From: Candidatus Cloacimonas sp. | GTDB taxonomy: Bacteria; Cloacimonadota; Cloacimonadia; Cloacimonadales; Cloacimonadaceae | Direction: 5' to 3' | NCBI GenBank assembly: GCA_035403355.1 | Contig: DAONFA010000015.1 | Location: 28,644-46,002, forward strand | DNA: 17,359 bases | Part shown: positions 1 to 7,602 of the stretch, piece after piece | How the letters are laid out: each line of letters opens with the position of its first letter | Position numbering within the stretch: position 1 is the stretch's first letter | Notes under the pieces: generated by a model | What the model was told of the DNA's origin: nothing | What the model saw: only the letters and a program-made list of their open reading frames with translations | Database searches by the model: none | Made by a program: the position numbers and the translations under genes

Positions 1-102
1 TAATCTGTGAGCTAAATTCTAATCTGTGTAATCCGTGTAATCTGTGAGCTAAATTCTAATCTGTGTAATCCGTGTAATCTGTGAGCTAAATTTTTTTCTG
101 CG
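1..102. repeat. 37-bp tandem repeat, two full copies and one partial
   Basis: A 37-bp unit starts with TAATCTGTGAGCTAAATTCT and ends in TAATCCGTG. It occupies 1-37 and 38-74 identically, and a third copy begins at 75 and diverges after GAGCTAAATT. Inside the unit the short phrase AATCYGTG recurs, so the unit grew from a smaller motif. The array may extend beyond the window edge. No gene is visible in 1-160. It lies beyond the terminator of the neighbouring minus-strand gene, so it is not part of that transcript. Confidence 0.9.
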
Positions 103-154
103 AAATCTGCGAGAACCTAACCTGCTATCTGGTATATGCAATTGTGCAATTTAG

Positions 155-191
155 AAGAAAAAGGAAGCCCTGAATTTCTTCGGGGCTTCCT
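155..191 (-). terminator. Rho-independent terminator of the secreted-protein gene
   Basis: Positions 162-170 (AGGAAGCCC) pair perfectly with 183-191 (GGGCTTCCT), giving a 9-bp stem that can extend into the 12-nt loop by a G-U and a G-C pair. Read on the minus strand, the hairpin is followed by TTTTTCTTCT. It lies about 105 nt past the stop codon of the minus-strand gene ending at 298. Stem, loop and T-tract in that orientation make an intrinsic terminator the natural reading. Confidence 0.85.
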
Positions 192-209
192 AATTTATCA
201 CTTATTAAC

Positions 210-297
210 CAGCTAACCAGTTCACCTGTTAACCAATTAACCTGTTCACCTGTTAACCAATTAACCTGTTAACCAATTAACCTGTTAACCAGTTAAC
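210..297. repeat. 8-bp tandem array, 11 units, abutting the stop codon
   Basis: The stretch reads as eleven consecutive 8-mers of the form NNRTTAAC or close variants (CTGTTAAC, CAATTAAC, CAGTTAAC, CTGTTCAC, CAGCTAAC). CTGTTAAC and CAATTAAC alternate, giving a 16-bp higher-order period at 250-297. The last unit ends at 297, directly against the TAG stop codon (298-300) of the secreted-protein gene. The array therefore forms most of that gene's 3' untranslated region before the terminator. Confidence 0.9.
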
Positions 298-3102
298 CTA
301 CTTTGCCAGCAGCATTTTGCGGGTTATTGTTTTACCGGCATTATTTACACGGTAGAAATAAATTCCGCTGGCTACTGTTTGGTGACTATCATCCGTGCCG
401 TTCCAAACAACTTTCTGATAACCGGCATTCATATTTTCGTTTACCAGGTTACGAACCAGCTGTCCTTTCAGGTTATAAACCTTCACGCTGGTTGGTCCGC
501 TAACAGGTATGCTGAAGCTGATAGTCGTTTCAGGATTGAAGGGATTAGGATAGTTATTCGCATCCAGAACGATAGGTGGAAGGGAAGGATCATTGATATC
601 AACTCCACCTTCTACTATGGCATGGACAAGAATTTCACCTGTTTGGACAAGTTCCCAGGAACCACTCACATTTTTGTAGCTGTAACCATTGGAGCTGGTA
701 TCCAATCCTATTTGCGAGGCATTAGTTGTCTCCAGAATTGCAACATAGAATTGTTGATCGTTCATTTGCGGTGGATTAGGCAAAGTAATATAGTTCCAAC
801 CGGCAACTACTGAACTTGCGGGATACTGATATTGAGGCATAACTTGAGCTCCAGGCATTCCATCTGTTCCGTTGGCATCATAAACACGAACAACAATACC
901 TGCTGTTCCTTGAGTGTGAACATATACTTTTACATAATTCAAATTAAACTGGCCGCCATGGCTGAATTTAACTGCCATAAGCTTGGTGGGTCCTACACTA
1001 AATCCTTCTTCCGCAGTTCCGTCATCGTGATTAAGCTCATAATGTGATGCTGGTAACACAAAAACATTCACTGTATTGGAAGCACCGGATTCGTTGGTAC
1101 CATACATTGCGGTAGCATAGTAGCTATGAGGTCCGCCGGGAACATTGGTATCACTGTAAGTTAATGAAGTTCCTGCTACATCAGCAAGAAAAGCACCATC
1201 CCGATAAATCTTATAGGAGGAAACATTTCTGGTGGGAGGAAGTTCAGTATGGGAAACACCAAAACTGCCTTCAGCAAAGGAATTGTTCATTGGCAGTTCA
1301 CCTAAAACATATTCTTTGCCATTAGCGTCAGCTACATACACTTGAATAGTCCAATTATAAGTAAGAGTAGCGCTTTCAGCCGTAAGAGTATGCCAATTAT
1401 TGTTCATATAAATCATATTGCCGTAGCCCTCAACTTGAGGTCCGGCATCACAACCGGCAGGATAACCACCTGTAGCATTACAACGATAACCAACCATAAT
1501 TGTGGTAGCTTCGGGAATAGTATAAGGTGTATTTAATACTACTTCATTCCAGGCATCAGCTGTAATAGTATTAACTGGTTGATCGTAAACCATAACTCCA
1601 GCAGCTCCTGTCCAAATGCGAACGGCATAAGTACAAAGAGTAGTGGGCTCTGAAGGAACGAATTTTATTTTGGTAATATTCATTCCCACATAAGGATAGA
1701 TACTGTTTGTTTCGCCTAAAGCATCCCATTTGGCAGCTACGTTAAAATCAGCGACACCATTTGTTCCTATGGAATTTCCAGCTGGTTCACCACAATAATA
1801 AATCCAGCCCTCTTCACCACCGCCACCTCCACTGCCAGGTTCATCCCAGGTAAGAACAACAGTGCTTCCATTCACGGTAGCTGCTAAATTTTCGGGAGCA
1901 GCAATAAAGACATCATTGTAGATCTTGAAATCATCAATACGGATACCTGTTCCACTTGGAGTATCAGCATCGGATTGGAAAAACCAGCGGAAAATTGCCG
2001 TTTGACCATGATAATTGGTGATAAATCCATCCAGAGTATAGCTTTCAGTCATTGAAGCCCAAGAACTTGGAGCATCGCTATAAACATAGTTATTCCCATT
2101 AGGATCGTCATAAGGATTACTCATATAGTGCCAGGAAACACCATTATTTACAGAAAATTCCCAACCAAAATAATCACAATCGGGGAAGGCATCGGGGTCT
2201 GTAAAACTACCTGTTATCATAAAATCCACACGTATATCACCGCTTGCCGGTAATTCAATTGGAGGGCTTACAAGATAATCCAACATACTAACATTATAAG
2301 TTCCGGAAGCATTTTGGCAAATCATACAATTAGTTGGTGAAGGAGCTGTTGCATCTGTCCCCAAATGCCAAATGTCTCCACCAAGTGGAACCATAGAAGT
2401 CCAAGTCATTTGACCGTCATCCGTTCCGTTATTACTGTATCCACCAAAACTGATATCATCTACCATCATTCCAAACATTGCAGGTGCATCTCCTGTACTG
2501 TAAGCAGGGTCGGAAGCAAAAGCAAAACGGATTTTTACACTTTGACCTACATAAGAGCTGAGGTCAAAAGTGGCATTAGTCCATTCCCGCACTCCACCCC
2601 AACCGGGAATTCCTGTTCCTTCGCCATGCTCATAACCGAAAGAATAAGCAGATGAAAAATCATAAGCTGGATTGCCGGTTATGGGAGTCCAGGTGGTTCC
2701 GCCATTAGTGGAAATCCTTACATTGCAGGCATCCCAACCATCATAGGGAGGGTTGGCAGAAGGGGTTTCTACATTATGACGCAGTTTGAAAGTTAAAGTG
2801 GCATTAGCAGTAGTTAATGTTCTTGCCGGGGTATCCAAAACAAGATACTGATGGTTATAATAACCGCCAATATTTGTTCCCTGAGCTAAAGCCGGGTCAC
2901 CCATCCACCAGACATTTCCCTGAGTTCCGCCAAAATTGTAAATATGCCAATTATTGGGAGAAAAAGAGCCGTCAGAATGAGTCCAGCCAGTAGCTCCGGA
3001 TTCAAAATCTTCGCTATAAGCAACGATTTCATAGCGGCTGCCATTAGCAAAGATCGCAGTTACGATTGTAAGGGCTAAGATTATCAGCCAATACTTTTTC
3101 AT
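298..3102 (-). CDS. Large secreted multidomain protein with C-terminal sorting domain
   Basis: 934 residues. Residues 1-20 are a signal peptide (MKKYWLIILA then a hydrophobic run). Residues 30-220 and about 230-398 look like two jelly-roll modules of the choice-of-anchor J/MAM-like kind, with DFESGATGW near the start and VDDISF or IDDFKI near the ends. Residues 402-421 begin a fibronectin type III fold (TVVLTWDEP), which is interrupted by a Gly run (423-429) and an extra beta domain (431-600). The fold resumes at 628-683 (SYKIYRDG... YYATAMY). Residues 690-830 form another beta module. Residues 850-934 match the FlgD-like/T9SS type A-style domain (YPNPFNPETTISF, VYNLKGQLVR, ASGIYFYRV). A strong Shine-Dalgarno TAAGGAGG (3107-3114) fixes the ATG. 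It is probably exported and kept on the surface or released; the substrate is unknown and no catalytic motif was recognised. It is monocistronic as far as can be seen. Confidence 0.9.
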   Translation of the reverse strand: MKKYWLIILALTIVTAIFANGSRYEIVAYSEDFESGATGWTHSDGSFSPNNWHIYNFGGTQGNVWWMGDPALAQGTNIGGYYNHQYLVLDTPARTLTTANATLTFKLRHNVETPSANPPYDGWDACNVRISTNGGTTWTPITGNPAYDFSSAYSFGYEHGEGTGIPGWGGVREWTNATFDLSSYVGQSVKIRFAFASDPAYSTGDAPAMFGMMVDDISFGGYSNNGTDDGQMTWTSMVPLGGDIWHLGTDATAPSPTNCMICQNASGTYNVSMLDYLVSPPIELPASGDIRVDFMITGSFTDPDAFPDCDYFGWEFSVNNGVSWHYMSNPYDDPNGNNYVYSDAPSSWASMTESYTLDGFITNYHGQTAIFRWFFQSDADTPSGTGIRIDDFKIYNDVFIAAPENLAATVNGSTVVLTWDEPGSGGGGGEEGWIYYCGEPAGNSIGTNGVADFNVAAKWDALGETNSIYPYVGMNITKIKFVPSEPTTLCTYAVRIWTGAAGVMVYDQPVNTITADAWNEVVLNTPYTIPEATTIMVGYRCNATGGYPAGCDAGPQVEGYGNMIYMNNNWHTLTAESATLTYNWTIQVYVADANGKEYVLGELPMNNSFAEGSFGVSHTELPPTRNVSSYKIYRDGAFLADVAGTSLTYSDTNVPGGPHSYYATAMYGTNESGASNTVNVFVLPASHYELNHDDGTAEEGFSVGPTKLMAVKFSHGGQFNLNYVKVYVHTQGTAGIVVRVYDANGTDGMPGAQVMPQYQYPASSVVAGWNYITLPNPPQMNDQQFYVAILETTNASQIGLDTSSNGYSYKNVSGSWELVQTGEILVHAIVEGGVDINDPSLPPIVLDANNYPNPFNPETTISFSIPVSGPTSVKVYNLKGQLVRNLVNENMNAGYQKVVWNGTDDSHQTVASGIYFYRVNNAGKTITRKMLLAK

Positions 3103-3150
3103 TGATCCTCCTTATAGATCAAGTAATGTTTCTTTTTTTATTGTTGCAAC

Positions 3151-3256
3151 GGAAGGTTGATGTCCTTGTTCCACCTGCCTGCGTTTTCGTTACCGCATAA
3201 ATCGTAATAACAAAAAACCGTGGTTGCCAGGGGAACGACAGGAATGTCGTTCTTCC
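3151..3256. repeat. Two-hairpin palindromic element, family A, copy 1
   Basis: The left end, GGAAGGTTGATGTCCTTGTT, and the right end (3233-3256) are opposed. The right end folds as GAACGACA (3233-3240), loop GGAA, TGTCGTTC (3245-3252), then TTCC. The stem can extend outward by two G-U pairs and one G-C pair. The left hairpin is degenerate here (TGTTCCACC in place of a CGTCAACC-like arm). The interior (3176-3230) is shared with the next copy, which begins 142 bp later. The element shares both ends with a copy at 13179-13290. Confidence 0.85.
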
Positions 3257-3262
3257 GTTCCC

Positions 3263-3286
3263 GGAAGGTTGACCTCCCGGTCAACC
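3263..3286. repeat. Isolated left-half hairpin of family A
   Basis: GGAA (3263-3266) is followed by GGTTGACC (3267-3274), loop TCCC, and GGTCAACC (3279-3286). It is a perfect 8-bp stem. It matches the left hairpin of the copy at 13179 except for a compensated change of the loop-closing pair (C-G here, G-C there) and a one-base difference in the loop. It sits between copies 1 and 2. Confidence 0.8.
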
Positions 3287-3293
3287 AAACCTG

Positions 3294-3398
3294 AAAGGTT
3301 GATGTCCTTGTTCCACCTGCCTGCGTTTTCGTTACCGCATAAATCGTAATAACGAAAAACCGTGGTTGCCAGGGGAACGACAAGGATGTCGTTCTTCC
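3294..3398. repeat. Two-hairpin palindromic element, family A, copy 2
   Basis: Nearly identical to the copy starting at 3151, at a 142-bp offset. The right hairpin is GAACGACA (3375-3382), loop AGGA, TGTCGTTC (3387-3394), then TTCC. Only the loop differs from copy 1 (AGGA against GGAA). Near-identity over about 100 bp suggests recent local duplication. Confidence 0.85.
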
Positions 3399-3465
3399 GT
3401 TAGCGGTAATTCGTAATAACGAAAAACCGTGGTTGCCAGGGGAACGACAGGAATGTCGTTCTTCC
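3399..3465. repeat. Truncated family A element, copy 3
   Basis: This copy lacks the left end and begins near GTTAGCGGTAATTCGTAATA. It then continues as the interior and right end of the other copies. The right hairpin is GAACGACA (3442-3449), loop GGAA, TGTCGTTC (3454-3461), then TTCC. With the two previous copies it makes a head-to-tail cluster of about 2.5 units. Confidence 0.8.
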
Positions 3466-3574
3466 AAATAACACTCTATATACAGGAAATACAAAATCTC
3501 TTAACGCCAAATTCTATTTCCCTATAATAATAACATATTTCAAACCTGCAAATCTGTCAATCACTTTTTACATA

Positions 3575-5740
3575 TTAAGTGTATTGCAGACGGTATAAGT
3601 CATAATATAAGCCGTGTTTATCCAAAAGTTCAAAATGCGAACCCTCTTCAACAATTTCTCCTTTGTGCAGCACTAAAATCCTGTCCACATTTTGGATAGT
3701 AGAAAGGCGATGGGCTATAATAATAGAAGTTCTATTCTCTATAACTTTGTTTAAAGCATCTTGAATAAGGAGTTCGGTTTCGGTATCTATATTGGAGGTT
3801 GCCTCATCCAGAATAAAAATGGAAGGATTATAAGCCAGCACTCTGGCAAAGGCAATAAGTTGCCTCTGTCCTGTAGAAAGAGTAGCTCCTCGTTCCATAA
3901 CCTGTTCGTTATAACCTTGAGGTAGTTTTTGGATGAATTTATCGGCATTAACATATTTTGCCATCCGAATTATTTCTTCATCGGTAAGGTCTTTTTTATT
4001 GAGAGCGATATTATCTTTTATGTTTCCCGAAAAGAGAAAAACATCCTGTTGCACGATTCCTACATTCCTGCGTAAGTCAGCTATAGAATAACTATGAATA
4101 TCTTTACCGTCTAAAAGAATTCTGCCTTTCTGATAGGGATACATTCCCAAAATAAGATTTACGATAGATGTTTTACCGCTACCTGTATGACCAACGAGGG
4201 CAATTTTTTCTCCGGGAGCAACTTTAAAGCTAATATCTTTCAGAATCCAATCTTCTTCATTATAGGCAAGCCACACATTTTGGAATTCAATTTCACCTTG
4301 CAGTTTAATGTTTTTATGCTTTTCCTCTCTGTAATCATCAGGGGTAAGTGCCATCAAATTAAATATTCTTTCTGCACTTGCCATGGCACCTTGAAGGATG
4401 TTGAATTTTTCTGAAAAGTCATTGATGGGCTCAAATAATTTATTAATATATTGGGTAAAAGCCATCAGCAATCCGATGGTAATTACATTTTGAAGAATCT
4501 GACCCCCACCATACCAAATAATTAAAGCCACAGCTATCTGAGAAGAAACATGGATAATAGGACGGAAAAAGGCAAATAACCTAATCTGCCGGATAGAGGC
4601 AAGATAATATTTTTGATTGATGGAGGCAAATTCCTGCCGCTTATGAAAGTATTGATTGAAGAGACGGATGATTTTCTGTCCTTCAATGTGTTCAGCCAAA
4701 GTTGCGTTTAGAACTGCAAGATGCTTACGCACTTCCCGATAGATAACTCTGGTTTTTTTTCTGAAAATAACAATTACCCAAATTACCAATGGCAAAATGC
4801 TGAAACTGACTAATGCCAGACGCCAGTTCAAAGCTAACATCAAAACTACAATCGTAATTATTAATATAACATCTTGAATGAGAGTTATGACTCCTGAAGC
4901 CAGCATTTCATCAATAGCACTAATATCGTTAGTAACGCGGGTAACTAAACGTCCTACCGGATTGGTATCAAAGAACTTCGTCGGCATTTTTTGCAGATGG
5001 GCAAAAACATCATGGCGTAAATCAGCCATCGCCTTTTGGGAAAAATAGGAAGTGCTTACAATTTGAAAATAACTGGCAACAAAGCGCATAGCTATAATAG
5101 CTAAAAAGATTAGTGCTAAGATTAATAACTTATGCACTGCTTCATTGCGAATATTCAAGCGTTCTATTTTGGGAAGCTTATTCAGTTCTATTTTGGGAAG
5201 GGCAATTGTTTCCGAATCTATTCTAAACCATCCGGAAAGATTTGCGCTATCAGGATTTAGATTTTCCGGCAGATACTTCTTTAGAATTTGAACATTCTTT
5301 TCATTTGCGCCTCCCAGAAAAACCGTTTCATTTTTTAGAATCCCCTTTGCCTTCAATGCCATCAGATCGGTGCCGTTTATTTTGTTCCGGTCTTTGGAAT
5401 TGATTACGATAAAGGACTTATTACCGTATTGATATTCTTTAAATCCCAGTTTTTGATAGCGGTTTATAAACTCGCGGTATTCTTTGTCTCCGGAAAAAAC
5501 AGCAATGGACTTGTCGGATACGATATAATCATCAATCGCCGATCGCTGAATTAAGGGAATTATCACTTCCGCTCCGGAAATCAGCATCAAGAACAGAAAC
5601 GAAATAATTACCCATTTGAGGTAGGGTTTCAAGTAACGAATCATATTGCCGAAAAGCCGTTTGTCATATATTTTGGTTTTCAGCTCATCTTCATAATAGG
5701 TACCTCTTCCTGCAGTTCCGCTACCTCCACCACCGTGCAT
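3575..5740 (-). CDS. ABC exporter half-transporter, catalytic-site subunit with extra external domain
   Basis: 721 residues, permease fused to ATPase (type IV exporter fold). TM1 is about 41-64 and TM2 about 204-228. Between them lies a hydrophilic segment of about 135 residues (66-200), far longer than a normal first external loop and rich in K, N and E. The remaining helices run to about 455. The ATPase has Walker A GHTGSGKTS (517-525), Q-loop VQQD (563-566), a signature altered to LSTGQ (621-625), Walker B IFILDE with the catalytic Glu646, and H-loop His677. The N-terminus is Gly-rich. The ATG overlaps the upstream partner's stop by one base (TAATG), so translation is coupled. This is the partner that keeps the catalytic Glu; together with the LSGGQ of the upstream subunit it forms the working ATP site. 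The layout resembles BmrD/YheH, where an external domain also follows TM1. The substrate is unknown (drug or lipid export are the usual options). Confidence 0.93.
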   Translation of the reverse strand: MHGGGGSGTAGRGTYYEDELKTKIYDKRLFGNMIRYLKPYLKWVIISFLFLMLISGAEVIIPLIQRSAIDDYIVSDKSIAVFSGDKEYREFINRYQKLGFKEYQYGNKSFIVINSKDRNKINGTDLMALKAKGILKNETVFLGGANEKNVQILKKYLPENLNPDSANLSGWFRIDSETIALPKIELNKLPKIERLNIRNEAVHKLLILALIFLAIIAMRFVASYFQIVSTSYFSQKAMADLRHDVFAHLQKMPTKFFDTNPVGRLVTRVTNDISAIDEMLASGVITLIQDVILIITIVVLMLALNWRLALVSFSILPLVIWVIVIFRKKTRVIYREVRKHLAVLNATLAEHIEGQKIIRLFNQYFHKRQEFASINQKYYLASIRQIRLFAFFRPIIHVSSQIAVALIIWYGGGQILQNVITIGLLMAFTQYINKLFEPINDFSEKFNILQGAMASAERIFNLMALTPDDYREEKHKNIKLQGEIEFQNVWLAYNEEDWILKDISFKVAPGEKIALVGHTGSGKTSIVNLILGMYPYQKGRILLDGKDIHSYSIADLRRNVGIVQQDVFLFSGNIKDNIALNKKDLTDEEIIRMAKYVNADKFIQKLPQGYNEQVMERGATLSTGQRQLIAFARVLAYNPSIFILDEATSNIDTETELLIQDALNKVIENRTSIIIAHRLSTIQNVDRILVLHKGEIVEEGSHFELLDKHGLYYDLYRLQYT

Positions 5741-7491
5741 TATTCTTCTTCTCCTTCCAACCGGGCTCTAATTCTTTGCTTTTCATAGAGGTCTTTGTAA
5801 AGCCCGCCTTTAGCTAAAAGAGTTTGATGAGTTCCCTGTTCATAAATGATTCCTTCATTGATAACGATTATCAAATCGGAATGCTGCAGGGAAGAAATAC
5901 GATGGGCAATAATCAGAGTCGTTTTCCCTTTTCTAATTTCAATTAACCGTTCCAGAATTTTACGCTCAGTTTTGGTATCTACAGCGGAAAGGGCATCATC
6001 CAGAATCAGGATTTGAGGATTGGTAAGCAAAGCCCTGGCAATTGCTACCCGCTGTTTTTGACCTCCGGATAAAGTTACACCTCTTTCACCTACAATGGTC
6101 TCAAATTTGTGTTCAAATTCCATTATTTCATCATAGACCTGTGCTGTCTTAGCTGCCTCAAAGACCTCTTCATCCGAAGCATCAGGTTTTCCCAAACGAA
6201 TGTTATCAGCAATGGATTCAGAAAACAGAAAAATATCCTGCGGAACTAAAACAATATCTCTTCGCAAAACATTCAACGGAATAGTATAGAGTTCATAATC
6301 ATCTATATATATACTGTTCCGGGGAGGGTTATAAATCCTGACCAAAAGTTCAATTAAAGTCGTTTTCCCGCAGCCGGTAGGACCAACGATTGCCAGTGTT
6401 TTTCCAGCTTCAATGCCTGCCGTAATATTGTTAAAAACTAAAGGTAGATGTTCTGCATATCTGAAAGATAAATTCTGGAACAGGATTTTACCTTCCAAAA
6501 GCATAATCTTCTCATCCGCCAATTTATCATCAATTTCCGGTTTAACTTCAAATATATCGTTCAACCGTTTTAAGGAAGCAGTTCCTCTTTGATACATATT
6601 CACAATTTGACCAATGGCAATCATAGGCCAAACAAGCATTCCGAGATATTGGAAGAAAGCTATAAAACCGCCTACGCTGATATCTCCTCTAATTGCAGAT
6701 TTGCCTCCAAAATAGATAGTAATTATCATACTGATGCTTACTATAAAACCCATAAAGGGATGAAATACGCCTGCAATTTTAGCCAGGGACATATTTTGAT
6801 GGACAAAATTCTGCGAGACCTCGTCTATTTTATCCAGCTCTGTTTTTTCCTGACAGAATGCTTTCACTATTCTGATGCCGGATATGGTTTCCTGAACTCT
6901 TCCGCTTAAAGTAGCAAAACTTTCCTGAACTGCTTTGAAGCGAATATGCACTTTCTTGCCAAAATACATCACGGTTAACGAAATAATCGGCATAGGAAGG
7001 ACTGCTAATAATGTCAACTTGGGATTTATAGAAACCATAAAAGCAAAAGAAGCAATGGTCATTAAAACAATATCCATTGCCGAGATTAAACCCATTCCAA
7101 ACAGCATCCGCACCGCATTTAAATCATTTGTGGCATAAGCCATCAAGTCACCTGTTTTGCTTTTATTAAAGAAATTCTGGGATAACCTGAGTAAATGATC
7201 GTAAAAATCCTGGCGTAAACTCTTTTCAATGCTATAGGAATTGCCTATTATTAAAATTCTCCAGAAAAACCTTAAAACCATCACCGCTATTGCAAAGGCA
7301 AAAATAATTAAAGCAATCCAAAGCAGACCCCGTTGGTCTATAGTCCTTTCCTGAATATGATCTATTGCATATTGCATTACTTTCGGAACCGCAAGCTGCA
7401 CCAGATCCACCAGAATTAACATTATCATTCCACCCAAAATTCGGGTGTAGCTCTTCTTCAAATAAGGAAGAACAGCATCAAAAGTTCGCAT
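5740..7491 (-). CDS. ABC exporter half-transporter, degenerate-site subunit
   Basis: 583 residues, a standard length for a half-size exporter. There are six predicted helices within residues 15-300, with a short first external loop. The ATPase has Walker A GPTGCGKTT (370-378), Q-loop VPQD (416-419), canonical signature LSGGQ (475-479), Walker B ILILDD, in which Asp499 replaces the catalytic Glu, and H-loop His530. An Asp at this place is the known mark of the non-hydrolysing site in heterodimeric exporters (TM287/288, BmrCD, TmrAB). It pairs with the 721-residue subunit encoded immediately downstream. The ATG is preceded by a modest GGAAG (7496-7500). The gene starts 111 nt after rnfB with no clear terminator between, so it may be read through from the rnf operon or have its own weak promoter. 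I found no convincing promoter. Confidence 0.93.
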   Translation of the reverse strand: MRTFDAVLPYLKKSYTRILGGMIMLILVDLVQLAVPKVMQYAIDHIQERTIDQRGLLWIALIIFAFAIAVMVLRFFWRILIIGNSYSIEKSLRQDFYDHLLRLSQNFFNKSKTGDLMAYATNDLNAVRMLFGMGLISAMDIVLMTIASFAFMVSINPKLTLLAVLPMPIISLTVMYFGKKVHIRFKAVQESFATLSGRVQETISGIRIVKAFCQEKTELDKIDEVSQNFVHQNMSLAKIAGVFHPFMGFIVSISMIITIYFGGKSAIRGDISVGGFIAFFQYLGMLVWPMIAIGQIVNMYQRGTASLKRLNDIFEVKPEIDDKLADEKIMLLEGKILFQNLSFRYAEHLPLVFNNITAGIEAGKTLAIVGPTGCGKTTLIELLVRIYNPPRNSIYIDDYELYTIPLNVLRRDIVLVPQDIFLFSESIADNIRLGKPDASDEEVFEAAKTAQVYDEIMEFEHKFETIVGERGVTLSGGQKQRVAIARALLTNPQILILDDALSAVDTKTERKILERLIEIRKGKTTLIIAHRISSLQHSDLIIVINEGIIYEQGTHQTLLAKGGLYKDLYEKQRIRARLEGEEE

Positions 7492-7602
7492 TTTACTTCC
7501 ATTATAAAATTTAGTTCAGGAAAACAGTTAGACCTTACTTTTTGCTTATACCCAAAAAGCGCAAAGTCCATTGTCAAGCTTTCAAAGCTGCTATCAACCT
7601 TT

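Larger units (their letters stand above)
3103..3574. other. Gap with no convincing gene, repeat-rich
   Basis: This 472-bp gap separates the ABC exporter pair (upstream in transcription) from the secreted-protein gene. Positions 3103-3150 are the leader of the secreted-protein gene. Positions 3151-3465 are almost entirely copies of a palindromic element. Positions 3466-3574 are plain AT-rich sequence with no hairpin plus T-tract that I can see, so no terminator for the exporter genes was found. The 118-codon open frame on the minus strand merely reads through the repeats. Confidence 0.75.

Noticed and set aside
379..1047. Plus-strand frames of 71-144 codons inside the secreted-protein gene
   Set aside because: They are antisense shadows of a well-supported minus-strand gene with signal peptide, domain motifs and a strong ribosome-binding site.
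3138..3494. 118-codon open frame on the minus strand
   Set aside because: It reads through three copies of the family A element; the protein repeats with the DNA period and there is no ribosome-binding site. Repeats without stops explain it.
7538..7559. Terminator after rnfB (CTTTTTG/CAAAAAG stem)
   Set aside because: AT-rich 7-bp stem with no T-tract on either side; too weak to call.
7544..7576. Promoter for the exporter genes (TTGACA with TATAAG)
   Set aside because: The TTGACA is perfect but the TATAAG is 21 bp away, too far, and no good -10 lies at 16-18 bp.
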